Origin: Talinum fruticosum
Taxonomy: Eukaryota > Streptophyta > Magnoliopsida > Caryophyllales > Talinaceae
DNA length: 64,000 nucleotides
Direction of reading: 5' to 3'
Assembly (NCBI GenBank): GCA_021018815.1
Contig: JAITYX010000012.1
Location: 5,505,001 to 5,569,000, forward strand
Numbering within the stretch: position 1 is the first letter of the stretch; every line of letters begins with the position of its first letter. Below the pieces are notes generated by a model, which did not search any database, had not been told where the DNA came from, and saw only the letters and a program-made list of their open reading frames with translations. Below, one piece after another: positions 22,141 through 32,736 of this stretch. A program made the position numbers and the translations under genes.

Positions 22141-22880
22141 GAGTCGAAAGTGGCAGCTCGGATACTGAGGAAACAAGTCCTCGGGAGGTAACTTAATACT
22201 TCCTTAAGTTTTCCAAAGTTGATCTTGTTAGGTATATTTTTACTTTGGAAGAAAAGTCAAATTCGACTCTTCTTATATTAAAGAACAACTTGAGTCTCTT
22301 ACTCGTCGAGAGTAATGTTTTCAAAAGTGAGTTAGAAAAATTGAGATAAAATCTGAAATTACTTGAGACCAGGTGCTCTAAATAATGAGATTGAGTATGA
22401 GTAACTCAGAACGAGAGAATGACCAATTGAAAAGGAAGCTCAATGAGTATCAAGAGTTGGTTTTAGAACTCACTCAAGGTCAGAAAAACCTTAATCTTTT
22501 ACTTGGCTCTCAGTGTGTCTCATTCGAAAAGAAGGTCTTGGTTACAATGCTGATGAAGAATCTAATTCCTACTTAGATCTTTTCAAAATTGATTCCAAAA
22601 CCGTAAAGTTCGGGAAGGTTGAGCATGGTCCCATTCAATCGAATGAAGAGAGGATTGAGCACATATCGGTTTACAGGAAAAGTCCTCTCTACTTGTTTAC
22701 AAAAGAAAAGATTTTCAAAGAAAAGAGACGCAGACTTAGTTTTCTAGAAAGAAGACTCGAATAAGACCAAACCCAAAATGATTCAAATCTAGGTTCCCAA
22801 AAGTGCTCTTCCTCGGAGAAAGACCACAATAAAGACAAGTTACTAGGTTTGTAAGAGGAACTGCCAAGGTTTAGCTTGTT
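22141..22880 (+). pseudogene. gag-protease linker of C1 with coiled coil
   Basis: The block 22,385-22,576 reads SERENDQLKRKLNEYQELV, a heptad-rich coiled coil, followed by NLLLGSQCVSFEKK. C3 has the same text at about 61,560-61,700. It bridges the zinc knuckle and protease in this Copia group. It is split by stops and frame changes. Confidence 0.6.
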
Positions 22881-22901
22881 TTTTTTTTTTTTTTTTTTTG
22901 C
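22878..22901. repeat. poly-T tract
   Basis: A run of about 24 T lies in C1 just before the protease region. C3 has no such run at the equivalent position (about 62,050), so it arose after divergence of the two copies. Confidence 0.9.
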
Positions 22902-23900
22902 AGGTGACTCGAAACGAAAGGGTCACCGGTACTTAGACAAGTGGCTACTCACGCCATTTGTCTCGGAGATTCAAAACTCTTCTCGAGTTAGAATATCTCG
23001 AAGAGAGGAAAAGTCACATTTGGAGATAATAATAAAGGTAAGATAGTTGCGATTGGCAAGATTGGTCAAGGAAACAACTCGGTCAGTCCAGTCTACCTTA
23101 TCAAAGGGCTTAAGTACAATCTCCTTAGCATCTCTCAGCTATGTGACAAAGGCCAAGAGGTAAGGTTCACTCGGACCAACCTGCTACATTTCGATTACAG
23201 ATCACCAAAGAGACAAAGCTCTCGGGTATGAGGTTAGGTAACACTTATACTATCCTTCTTTCATATTCTAGTCATAATTTATCATGCTTGAAAGCATCTT
23301 TGAATGATGATTCATGGACGTGGCATTGTAGACAAGGTCATATTAGCGTGCATACTATTAAGAAACTTGCATCTCATGGATTGGTTAGGGGTTTATTTAA
23401 TCGTGCATTTAAGAAAGATAAAATCTATGATGCATGCACAAAAGGAAAACATGTCATATCATCTTTCAAACCACTCAAAACTGTGTCTACATCCAAAGTG
23501 CTTGAGTTAGTTCATATGAATTTGTGTGGTGACATTCTTGTGAAAAGCTTAGGAGGTAAATCATATGTGCTTGTTATTGTTGATGACTATTCACGATTTA
23601 CCTAGGTGTGTTTTATGAGGAACAAGAATGAAGCCTTCAAAGAGTTCACGAAGATCTATAGGAAAATTCAAGTGGAGTCTCGGACTCGGATCATAAGGAT
23701 TCGAACCGACCAAGAAAGAGAGTTCGATTACTCGGAATTTCTAAATTTCCGTGACAAGAATGGCATCTCCCACAACTTCTCTCGCACCAAGAACTCCTTA
23801 ACGGAATGGAGTAGTGGAGAGAAAGAACAGAACTCTTGAAGACATAGGAAAGACTATGATGATTGAAAATGATATACCTTACTTTTTGTGGGCTCGGGTA
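22902..23900 (+). pseudogene. protease and integrase of Copia C1
   Basis: The protease region has lost its D-S-G motif: RYLDKW stands where the family has WYLDSGC. YNLLSISQLCDKGQ is kept at about 23,115. The integrase zinc-binding region at 23,310-23,450 reads WHCRQGHISVHTIKK and YDACTKGK, with one His changed to Cys and one Cys to Tyr. The catalytic core starts at about 23,510 with HMNLCGD, where family copies have HMDLCG, so the first Asp is lost. VLVIVDDYSRFT is kept. The GIRRIRTD.G.EF equivalent follows near 23,690 and the glutamate region near 23,800. Several frames are joined by stops. Confidence 0.75.
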
Positions 23901-24289
23901 GCCAACACAACAAATTATACACTCAACAGATGCCTCATCGGACCCATCCTGAAGAAGACACCCTATGAGCTTTAGAAGGAAAAGAAACGCAACATCTCCA
24001 ACTTCGGATGATTCGAGATGTCAATTCTTTGTGCATAACAATGGTAAGGAACATCCGACTAAGTTTGATGCTAGATCGGATGAAGGTATATTTCTAGGTT
24101 ACTCATCTCACAAGTAAAGCTTATCATATTTTTAACAAAAGGACTAAAAAGTGGAAGAAATTATTCACATTGTCTTTGATGAGATTAATCTTGGCAGGAT
24201 AAGTGAATCCACATTATCGGATCTCAAGCTTAACAGAGATGATGATAACATTGCTAAAGCCGAGCTCGAAAGCGTCAAAATAAAAGAAC

Positions 24290-24360
24290 CGAGACAACTT
24301 AGAATGAGGCAACTTAGAATGAGGCAACTCGGAATGAGCAAACTCGGAATGTTGTATCTT
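24290..24360 (+). repeat. 15-bp minisatellite in integrase-RT linker of C1
   Basis: Units of the type CTTAGAATGAGGCAA or CTCGGAATGAGCAAA repeat about five times. C3 carries related units at 63,424-63,490 that read RNEVT/QNETT pentapeptides. The repeat count appears to vary between copies. Confidence 0.65.
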
Positions 24361-24639
24361 AGAATGAACAAAATCAAGAGCCAGCTCGGAATACGGAGGA
24401 ACAAGCCAATGATGAAGTTCAGTAGGGGCAACCAATTGAAGATCAGCTGTTCAACCAACAAACTTGGTAAACCGGAGGACAGATAGAGTATTAAAATATG
24501 CATCTAGTCACCCACCTAAGAACATACTTTCGATATCAATAGTGGGGTAACAACTCGTTCTTCTTTGCATAATCTATGTGCATTTTCTGCATTCATATCA
24601 TTAACAAAACCTACAAATGCACTAGAAGCCTTAACTAAA

Positions 24640-25584
24640 CCTGAATGGGTAGAGGCCATGCAAGAAGAGCTAAATCAATTTGAAAGAAATTAAGTCTCGG
24701 ACTCTAAACAAATGACCTTCTAACCACCCAAGTAATAGGAACCAAATGGGTTTTCAAGAACAAACTTGATGAGGAAGGGTTAGTAGTCGAAATAAGGCTA
24801 GACTAGTTGCTCGGGGATATAACCAAGGCAATTGATCGTGGGGAAACCTTTGCACTGTTGCTAAGATTGAGGCAATCAGAATTATCTTAGCATTTGCATC
24901 TAGCATGAATATTAAGCTTTATTAAATGGATGTCAAATGTGCATTTCTCAATGGTTTTATTCAAAAAGAAGTTTATGTTGAGCAACCCACTGGATTTGAA
25001 AACTCGGACTTTCCAAATCGTGTTTTCAATTGCAAAAGGCTTTATATGGTCTTAAACAAGCTCCCAAAGCTTGGTATGAAAGACTAAGCGGTTTCTTGCT
25101 TGAAAATGATTTCAAAAGAGGTCAGATTGACAAAACTGTTTTCACAAAACCAAGGGGAATGATTTTCTTATCATTCAGATATATGTTGATGATATTATCT
25201 TTAGAGCTACTAATGAAACTCGTGTCAAAAGTTTTCGAGTTAATGAACAGGAGTTCCAAATGAGCATGATGGGAGAACTCAATTTCTTTCTTAGTCTCGT
25301 AAATCAAATAAGACAAAGACAACATCTATGTCCATCAACCTAAGTACACAAAGAAGTTGTTAAAGAAAGGTAAAGTTGTGTAGTATGTAGCAACACCTAT
25401 GAGTAGTAGTTTGAAACTAGACTCGGACAAGAAAGGTAAAGTTGTAGATCAAAAACTCTACAGAGGTATGATTGGATCTTTGCTCTATCTCACATATATT
25501 AGGCCAAATATCATGTTTAATGTCCGCCTTTGCGCAAGATTTCAAGCTAATCCTAAGGAATCACATCTCACTACGGTGAAGAGA
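24640..25584 (+). pseudogene. reverse transcriptase of Copia C1
   Basis: The segment from 24,645 reads EWVEAMQEELNQFERN, the start of the Copia [17 protein letters not shown] is intact at about 25,045-25,090. The catalytic QIYVDDII lies at 25,176-25,199, in a different frame from the ORF before it. The thumb region at 25,399-25,580 (LYRGMIGSLLYLTYIRPNI) is cut by the long solo LTR at 25,584. RT copies element RNA into DNA. At least three frameshifts and several stops are present, so it is inactive although YVDD is kept. Confidence 0.8.
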
Positions 25585-28522
25585 TGTAACACCCCTAGAC
25601 CCACCCTAGGAGTATTACATGCCGGGGTTCCCGAGAGGAACCCCTAAGGCTGCTTAAGATTTTAACTTGGGGTTAATAACCCTTTCTTGGATTGGCGGAA
25701 ACGTAATTCTAGGTTTTCAAAGGTTTTTCGAAAATTTCGGCAGAGTTTCCTCCGTAAGCTGGCTAAACCCATAGGCTTAAAGCCCTAACCCCGCACGAAA
25801 CACAATCTTAAACTCAACGAGCCACACGCTCGGAGAAACACAACACAACTCAACGAGCCACACGCTCGGAGTATTCACATAGGGATTTTACATTCATAGG
25901 TAAAACTTAAGTTCGAGATATAATAGTCTTTACAACATCTTTACAAACAAAAGACGAAAAAACGCAGTAAGTCCGGCATCTCCTATTCGTCTCGCTATTT
26001 CCAAAAGCCAAAGGCAACTCCCGTTGGTCTTAACTTCGTACTCGAAATGTTGGTGATGTCATGAGCTCACTAGCCCAGTGAATAATCCAAACCCAACCCC
26101 GGGTTTCACTTTGCACATTAATTTATTAACAAACACACGTAAGTTCATAACTCATTCATGACATGCGAATCAAATCATACATGCTTAAGACATGCGAGAT
26201 TCTAAACTTACCAAGTTGCCGAGAAACATAATGACATCACTTACTCATGAATTCAATCAAACATACTTCATTCATATTTCTACACAAGTAAGTCATAGAA
26301 TCATTCATCATGCGAATCATTCATCACATAAATCATATCTTAGTTCTTATCGCACACATTTCTTATGAAATCAAGATTCGTTCTTCTTCTTATTCTTCTT
26401 CTTGAGTTCAATCATGCCTTTCATAAATCATTAATTATTTCTTTCTTGTTCGTCATGCACGATCATTCGATTCTTCGTATCGTAATTCTTTGTCTTCTTA
26501 GTTTCGAATGGAAAGAAGATTTATGTTCCGCTCTAAAGACCCAATTCTTGGAGCCAAAATAATTCGTGGGCTCGGTTCACGGAGGCATACAATTTGTGGC
26601 CTCGAGGCAAAATAATTCGTGGCCTCGAGGCTTCCTCCCTTCCCCGAAGGACGCATACTCGTCAATAATTCGTAGAAGCAAAATAATTCGTGGCTTCGGG
26701 TTGACAGACACGTCTATGACCATAGCTTCGGAGGGTTCTTTAATTCGTGGGGTCTTAGATCAATAACACAATCCTTTCTCCCTTCTTTAGTTCTTTATGG
26801 TACTTATCTTCTTATTACTTATACACAAGATACACTTAATTCATATAATTCATGCTTAACACGTTCATGCGTAACTTCTTCAAAACAAGCAATTCACATA
26901 AGCAAGTTTTAACTCAAGCACAATCAATTCATTTCACATACGCATGCTTATGTCATTTATCATCGATGTAATTCAAGATAAACACATAATCACATGAACA
27001 TGCCAACTAGGATTCCTAATCAATGAACTCATCGTTTTCATGATCGTGTATTATCGCGTATAAGTGGTTTATGGTTCTATAACTTCCCTTAATCGACATA
27101 TATCTTTTAATCTAGCCATAAAGCTTCTTAAATCTCAGCTCTTAATTCGAGTTACTCACTTAATTCTGATTTTGCTCAAAACAGGACATTTTCACTTAAA
27201 ATTGCATATCTCCCAATCTACTCATCCAATGCATACCAAGTTTTACAGGAAATTTCCATAAATTATCAGGAAGCTGCAGTAAAAATTACAAGAATTTCGG
27301 CTACACATGACAGCATAATAATGCAGACAAGCATGCTTTATTCATCGAAAAATCTGCACTAAATCATGAATTCAACTTTCCGATTTTTCTCAATAATTCT
27401 GTTCAAGCTATTTTCATTAAATTCTCAATATACAGTTCAATAATCATGCTTAAGAATGATCAATAATCACTAAATTCATGAATCGGACATCAAATTCGTA
27501 ACATGCTTTTCAATTCATGAGTTGCTAGTTTCTTCAAATTAGGCCTCTAACTTCTTCAATTAGCTTAGGGTTTCCAATTTCATGCTTCGAATTTGTGTTC
27601 AATCCACCTAATTCGTTTTATTTCTTGAGGATGAATTCAGATTACTCACCTTAAATTCTTAGAGGTTCTAAGAATTCAGTTTTGGAAGGATTAAATTTCG
27701 ATTTCGAATTGGGTTTCGATTTGGGTTTTGCTTCCTCTTCTTCCTCCTTTCGCTGCCTTCGTTGCCCTCTCGCTTTGTCTCTCCTTCTTTCGCCCTCTGC
27801 TTCCTTTCCCTTTCCCCTTCGTCCGCTGCCTGTTCTCGGGCTCGCCGTGCCCGCCGTCTGCCGGTTTCCGACGTTCCTCTTGCTCCCGCTCGCTCTTCCT
27901 CTCTCCCGGTGCATTCCGCTCCTCGCTTTCCCGTTCCTCTGTTTCTGTTTCTTTAGTTCCCCTTTCTTCTTTTGCTCTGCTCAGCCTCCCATGCCCGAGC
28001 TCTCCCTTGCCCACCGTAACGGCGCCTTTGCCGTTCAGGCGGCCACCGGCCTCTCTCATTTTCCCCTGCTCCCTCTCTCGCTTTCCCTTGCTCCCTCTCG
28101 CTTTCCCTATCTCTCGCTTCTTTCCCGTTCCTTTTTCTTTCCTTGCTTCGCTTCTTCGTTCCTCTTCTTTTGTTCTCAATCCTAATTTCTCTCTCCTAAT
28201 TTCCTTATTCCACCTCATGAGCTTTGCTGCCTAATTCTAATTGGACCCCATACTCCTTTGCTCAATTCCTTGCCAGCCCTCCTTCTCAATGCCAGCCAAT
28301 TCATCCATTTCTCATTCCTTTTTCTTTTTTTTATTTTAATTGGGCCCAAGTAGCTTCACAAGGCCCAATTTAGCTAGCCCACGCTCGGGTTTCAGTTCTC
28401 GGGTTTCTAATTCCGACTCGAAAAATTCTAATTCACTTAATTTAATAATTTCGAATTTTTCACTTAACTTTTAATAATTTCATTTACTAGCAAGCAAACA
28501 CCTGAAATTTCGGGGTCTCACA
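25585..28522 (-). mobile_element. 2.94-kb solo LTR, copy 2 (TSD AGAGA)
   Basis: It starts TGTAACACCCCTAGACCC and ends TTTCGGGGTCTCACA, flanked by AGAGA on both sides (25,580-25,584 and 28,523-28,527). Without it the Copia text reads GTGAAGAGAATCTTTAGATA, as in C2 at about 33,767. It is the reverse of copy 1 (5,052-7,898) along its whole length, including the AATTCGTGG array (26,561-26,751) and the GA/CT-rich block (27,690-28,220). In LTR sense it is on the minus strand. The long frames at 27,682-28,234 are composition artefacts. No gag-pol is present. Confidence 0.85.
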
Positions 28523-28975
28523 AGAGAATCTTTAGATATCTTATAGGGACTCAAAATCTTGGTCTATGGTTTTGAAAGAACTTAAAGCCGACCCTCACTC
28601 GATACTCAAATTAGGAGCATGCCAATTTCGGGTCAATCCCTCATCTCCTGGCACTCAAAGAAGCGTAACTCAATAGCTCTATCAACTACCGAGGCTGAGT
28701 ACATTGCAGCTGGAGCTTGTTGCGCTCGGATTCTCTAGATCAAGCAACACTTGAAGGATCTTAGATTATCATTCACAACTATTCTAATCAAGTGTGGCAA
28801 TCAAAGCGCAATCAGCATCACCAAGAATCTAGTTAAGCACTCAAAGACAGAGCATATTGAGGCCAGGTATCATTTTCCGAGAGACCATTCTAAACAAGGT
28901 GATATTGAACTTGAGTTTATTCCTACGAAATTTCATGTAGTTAATATTTTCACTAAGCCTCTCAGTGAACATTAG
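28523..28975 (+). pseudogene. RNase H of Copia C1
   Basis: It continues the pol frame after the solo LTR. STTEAEYIAAG-like text occurs near 28,685-28,715, then the frame 28,751-28,975 with CGNQSAISITKNLVKHSKTE, HIEARYHFPRD and the terminal VNIFTKPLSEH. These are standard Copia RNase H landmarks: the removed-RNA nuclease with its D/N-Q-SAI helix and the ADIFTKPL tail. Stops break the first half. Confidence 0.78.
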
Positions 28976-29257
28976 TTTTGCTTTATTAAGAATAAACTTG
29001 GCATAATTAATGCATGATTATGTGATTTATTGCATGATTTATTATTTCATGATTGAGTGTTATATGCCTTGAGTAGATAACAAATGGATCGATTGACTCG
29101 GAATGAGACCGAGCTATGAGTTATAAATTTTTGAGTGTTACTGTGTCACTCGGACACTGACAGAGTCGGACTCATATTATGAGCAAAATGAACATCAAAA
29201 TTCTAAGGTCATCTCTAGATAAATAGAGAATCTCATAAATGTTTTCAAAAACTCTTT

Positions 29258-29262
<5 letters not shown>

Positions 29263-29302
<40 letters not shown>
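29263..29302. repeat. (CT)n microsatellite upstream of the extra ORF promoter
   Basis: About 19 CT units are followed by GTCTGTGTGTGTCACGTGAA with a CACGTG box at about 29,314. C2 has only a short CTCTCTC at the equivalent place (34,549). Confidence 0.85.
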
Positions 29303-29305
<3 letters not shown>

Positions 29306-29451
29306 GTGTGTGTCACGTGAATAGTCAGCGAAACTAGCCATTGGAAGAAAGTCGTTGAAGAAACTAGCCGCCACTCGCGCTCGGAGACTCAATGGTCCGA
29401 TAACCGTTGCTTGGTAACCGAGTCGAAAGTCGGTTGGAAGCCTTTTCTTGC

Positions 29452-29636
29452 TATAAATAGCACCGCTTCACTTGCTTTTCTCCACTTTACCTACTTATTG
29501 GTTGCTCTCTCGCTCTCTTTGCTCTCAAAATTCTCTCGCTCACTCGTGCTTACCCTCTCGTCTCTTATTCTGAATCTTCTCTCGTTCTCTACTCTTTCTC
29601 ACATTTCACTCTTTCAATCTCTACTCTCTAACCATG
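29452..29636 (+). promoter_or_regulatory. internal TATA box before the post-pol ORF, C1
   Basis: TATAAATAG at 29,452-29,460 lies 182 bases before ATG 29,634, with a pyrimidine-rich leader between them. C2 has TATAAATAG at 34,702-34,710 in the same context, about 199 bases before the equivalent start. Both copies lie between RNase H and the extra ORF, so this is not an LTR promoter. Confidence 0.55.
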
Positions 29637-29880
29637 CCTAAGAGAGGAGTTGCTCAGGAAGGAGGTTCGACCACCAAATTTTCCCACCATGGACTTCAAC
29701 CAATCAAGGAACGCATCCGGGTTTAACCGCCCCTCAAATTTAAGGATCTCAACCTTGAAATCATGACTTTTTAGGCATTGGTGATTTCTCCTTCCTCCTC
29801 TATCTCAGCTCCTCTCTCGCTCATTAGAATAGGAAAAAGGGTTGCTCTCTTCCCCCTCACTTCGAGATGGGTTTATGGAA
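29634..29880 (+). pseudogene. post-pol extra ORF of Copia C1, 5' part
   Basis: ATG in ACCATGCC context opens MPKRGVAQEGGSTTKF. A stop follows after about 30 codons, and the text continues in other frames to RVALFPLTSRWVYGR. C2 has the same start region (PKRGSV at 34,904) and a longer downstream part. In SIRE/Maximus Copia elements an additional ORF follows pol and has been called env-like. No signal peptide or membrane segment is visible here. The gene is truncated where minus-strand gag begins. Confidence 0.5.
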
Positions 29881-30115
29881 GGTGAGTTGGGTGGGGACTC
29901 CTCAAGTTGGTGTCGGCTTTGCTTCAAGGAATCACCAAGCCGCTTACGGAGATATACATTCCGATTTCATAAATCCTCATAGTTTTTCATCAACATTTCA
30001 AATCTCTCTTCTAGTGGTATGTTACCACTCATCTTGCTCTTTTGGTTTTGGAAGGCTAGGGATGAAATGTGGTGAATGGAAGGCCAAGGAGAGTCCTCTC
30101 TCGATGCCAAATATA
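29881..30115 (-). pseudogene. gag N-terminal coiled-coil fragment of another retroelement
   Basis: The minus-strand reading has LEERFEMLMKNYEDL, then a stop, then NRNVYLRKRLGDSLKQ, a heptad-rich segment like the N-terminus of plant Gypsy gag (F..NYE.L..QN..LR..LG). It does not match the gag of A, D or G in this window, so it comes from a different family. The boundary with the Copia ORF is approximate. Confidence 0.45.
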
Positions 30116-30239
30116 GTGTACCAAGAGACCAAGAGACAAGGTAAGGGAAAGTGGAGAAAGGTAAATAGCTCAACTGGGTCGATTAGGGGCTCCTCGGTAA
30201 CGATTTGAAACAAGGGAATGAGGGGGTCATTTTACTTGG

Positions 30240-31400
30240 AGTTAGGGCATGAATTTTGGTCTAGAGAGAGCTAAGACATTAGGAAAGACATTATAGGTGG
30301 GCTGAACATTCTTCACAATGATTCTAACTTGATTTTTTCAAAAGGTCGGTCTACCATGCCTGGCAAGCATTCGCCCTTCATCCGGTGGGGAAGTCGGTGA
30401 AGCTTCTTTCTCCCTTTGTTTGCCCTTCATTTGGTGAGGAAGTCGGTGAAGCTTTCTTTCTCCCTTGTTTGATCGATTCCAAATCTCGAAGGTTGACAGG
30501 TAAATCAATGTTATATAAATATTAATGTACGAATTCCTTGCACGGATCAGCCCAATTAATGACCTTGCGTAGGTCAATTGCATTACACCACTTCATCACA
30601 TCGTTAACGAATGTCCATGGGAAAATGATGTCGTAAGTATCTTCAGGTACATCTTAAGACTCATTACTCCTATGAAATTGCAAACATGATGATGGAGATT
30701 CTCGTAACAATGAAACTTAATATCCGGCATAGAGTAGTTTCCCTTTGGGGATTGAAGTGAACCCCGTGAGGTTAAAGTATCGACTCTTGAACATAGAGGA
30801 CTCTCTTAGCATCCTTTCTATCTGATCTATAAGTGGATTAGCCTTAGGTTGGGGATTACTTTTTGGAGGTGTAGGAACTCCTTTTTCTTTATCTTCCTCT
30901 TCTTCCTTCTCTTTCTCTTCTTCCCTCTCTTTCTCCCTATTTTTCTGTTTCTCTCTTTCATTCCCTTTCTCGTCAATTTTCCGTAGAGTTTTTAAATTAA
31001 GGTTGAGAGTTTCGAACATGGTTTCTATTTTTCATCATAGTTATCAAAGGAGAATGTAATGATGCTAATGATTTAGATTGGGATGAATTTTATTTGGCTA
31101 ATCGAAAAGAAACGGAAAGACATCCTTAATCCAAATACGTATCCAACACGTGACTCACCTATTTTGAGATGATTTTTACTTTTGTATAAACGGAGTCACC
31201 TAATTTGAGATGAATTTTATTTTTGGCTAAATGCATAAATGCCCTCACCTAATTTGAGATGAATTTTATTTTTGGCTACATACATAAATGGACTCACGTA
31301 ATTTCCAATTAATTTTATATTTTTGGCTAAATGCAAAAATGCAAGCATGCTGAAAAAGAAAAAAATTTCATGCATAAAAACCTAAAACTGATTGAAAAAA
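30240..31400 (-). mobile_element. Tat-type Gypsy fragment G: leader repeats and gag
   Basis: Read on the minus strand, leader repeats (31,140-31,350) precede a gag start (31,019 downward). The gag has a Lys/Glu-rich coiled coil, then IDQIERMLRESSMFKSRYF and TGFTSIPKGKL. Further down (about 30,300-30,345) the VDRPFEK-type segment appears. A 54-bp stretch is duplicated at about 30,366-30,470. The fragment has no LTR and no pol. It joins C1 on the left and an unassigned region on the right. Confidence 0.65.
31140..31350 (-). repeat. leader tandem repeats of G
   Basis: Three to four units of GACTCACCTAATTTGAGATG and AATTTTATTTTTGGCTAAAT are the reverse of the arrays in D and A. Confidence 0.75.
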
Positions 31401-31609
31401 GAGATGAGGATCCCCGACAAGACCCTCCTTGGCTGACCGGGAGAGGGCGGCGCCGCTATGTTAGGCGGTTGGTGGCTGGAGAAAAGGCGGACACTAAAAG
31501 AGCGACCGACTCGGAAATTTATCATAAGCCATCACAAGCATTAGTATTGGTTCACAAAGTAGCTTTCCATCATAGTTATCATTAGCAGCAGCATCATACA
31601 TGATATAAT
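31401..31609. other. unassigned sequence next to G
   Basis: It may be the upstream leader of G. It includes GGGAGAGGGCGGCGCCGCTA near 31,440, but no motif decides this. No gene is seen. Confidence 0.3.
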
Positions 31610-31970
31610 CCATAACCAGCACAAAATTTCGACTCTCATCCAAGCATAGCTTTCATCCGCTCAAGAACAACTAACAAGGCATTCACACGAATCGACGGTT
31701 AAACCAATTGTGTCCTAAATGGTGAAAGAGTTTTAATCCATAACCATTCTCAAAGCTCACAACATGAGCACATTAATATATCGGAGGTACCCATAACCAG
31801 CACAGAATTTCGACTCTCATCTAGCAAAGTTTTCAAGTGCTCAAGAACAACTAACAAGGCATTCACAAAAATCGACAGTTAAACCAGTCGTGTGCTAAAT
31901 GGTGAAAGAGTTTTTACCCATAACCATTCTCATAGCTCATAGCACGAGCACATTAATATATCGGAGGCAC
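31610..31970. repeat. tandem pair of 181-bp units
   Basis: Unit 1 (31,610-31,790) and unit 2 (31,791-31,970) both begin CCATAACCAGCACA and end ATATCGGAGG[TC]AC, with roughly 10 % differences by eye. No further unit flanks them. The family is not recognised. Confidence 0.88.
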
Positions 31971-32508
31971 CCAACTAATGCTTCACAGGTTTACGCTAGT
32001 ATATAGTAAAAGAGCCAAGTACAATATAAAATGCTAGCCGAAAAGACACATTTCACAAATCCAAACACCTATCTTATACGTAACCTCGATCAAGGTCCAC
32101 AACACGTCTATATATTTTAAGTCCTCTAATTTTAAAAGGTTAGCACATAGCACTCTATCAAGAAGGGGACTTGGCCTGGATGGTGTGCTTTTGACATCCC
32201 TTTCCAAACCCCTTCTAAGTTCATCACTCTTTCATCGACAACAGTTCATATAGAAAACTACGATGGTCTCACCCGATAAGTCCCTACCTAATATAAGACC
32301 TTCTTAGGCACTCGCTCACTACTGGACATAATCTTTTGCTAAAACATCATCTTAGGGGATTGACGAGAAGGTGCACTTAGAAGAAACTTGAATAGTTCTA
32401 CCGATTCTAATTCTATATTTTAGGCTTCGCTTTGTTTTTTTAACTTTTCTCGGGTTATTAGTGCATGTATGTTCATGAAACAACATGAAAGAATTGAATG
32501 TTATGTAG
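31971..32508. other. unassigned sequence
   Basis: There is no recognisable transposon domain or long frame. It could be intron or flank of the exon-like segment that follows; TTATGTAG at its end suits a 3' splice site. Confidence 0.3.
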
Positions 32509-32652
32509 GTACAAAAGTTAGTTGAAATGGGCTTTCTGAAACCACCGGTAAAGAGTACATTGGAAGTTCTTGGGGGCGATGAAATCTCGCCCTTGAAAAG
32601 CTTTGCTCAAGCTAAGTTCATTTTAGAATCTGCATTTGTTGCTTTTGTGTAG
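32509..32652 (+). pseudogene. possible captured host exon (47 codons)
   Basis: Directly after GTTATGTAG an open frame reads QKLVEMGFLKPPVKSTLEVL, GGDEISPLKSFAQAKFILES and a stop at 32,650. The composition is unlike the transposon frames around it, and the frame ends in AT-rich UTR-like text before Copia RT begins at about 32,737. I do not recognise the family. It could be a terminal exon carried by a retroelement or left at the insertion site. The only evidence is the open frame and the acceptor-like border. Confidence 0.3.
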
Positions 32653-32736
32653 AAAGTTGAATTGATTGTAAAGTTATGTAGCTTTACAAGTCTATTTCAT
32701 CCTAAGGCTAGCTGAGGTTATACCTTTCATTGCAAA

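Larger units (their letters stand above)
14690..29880 (+). mobile_element. Ty1/Copia element C1 (SIRE/Maximus-like), with three nested insertions
   Basis: The order is 5' LTR (14,690-14,983 and 18,442-19,545), PBS, gag with zinc knuckle, protease, integrase, RT, RNase H, then an extra ORF after pol. Three nested elements interrupt it: a CACTA element in the LTR, an antisense Copia LTR in gag, and a long solo LTR at the RT-RNase H border. The 3' LTR is missing; sequence changes to minus-strand Gypsy gag at about 29,880. Each interrupted joint can be checked against C2 or C3, which are continuous at those points. Confidence 0.8.

Noticed and set aside
24165..24503. Minus-strand frame of 112 codons with hydrophobic repeats
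   Set aside because: Shadow of the 15-bp minisatellite in the integrase-RT linker of C1.
27682..28234. Overlapping open frames of 167-175 codons on both strands
   Set aside because: The sequence is the CT/GA-rich block of a solo LTR; both strands stay open because stops are rare in such composition. No domain is visible.
5052..28522. Copies 1 and 2 of the long LTR as the two LTRs of one element
   Set aside because: They are in opposite orientation and each has its own perfect, different 5-bp TSD (ATTTT and AGAGA), so they are separate insertions.
31610..31970. Centromeric satellite array
   Set aside because: Only two units are present, so length alone does not justify the call; kept as a tandem pair.
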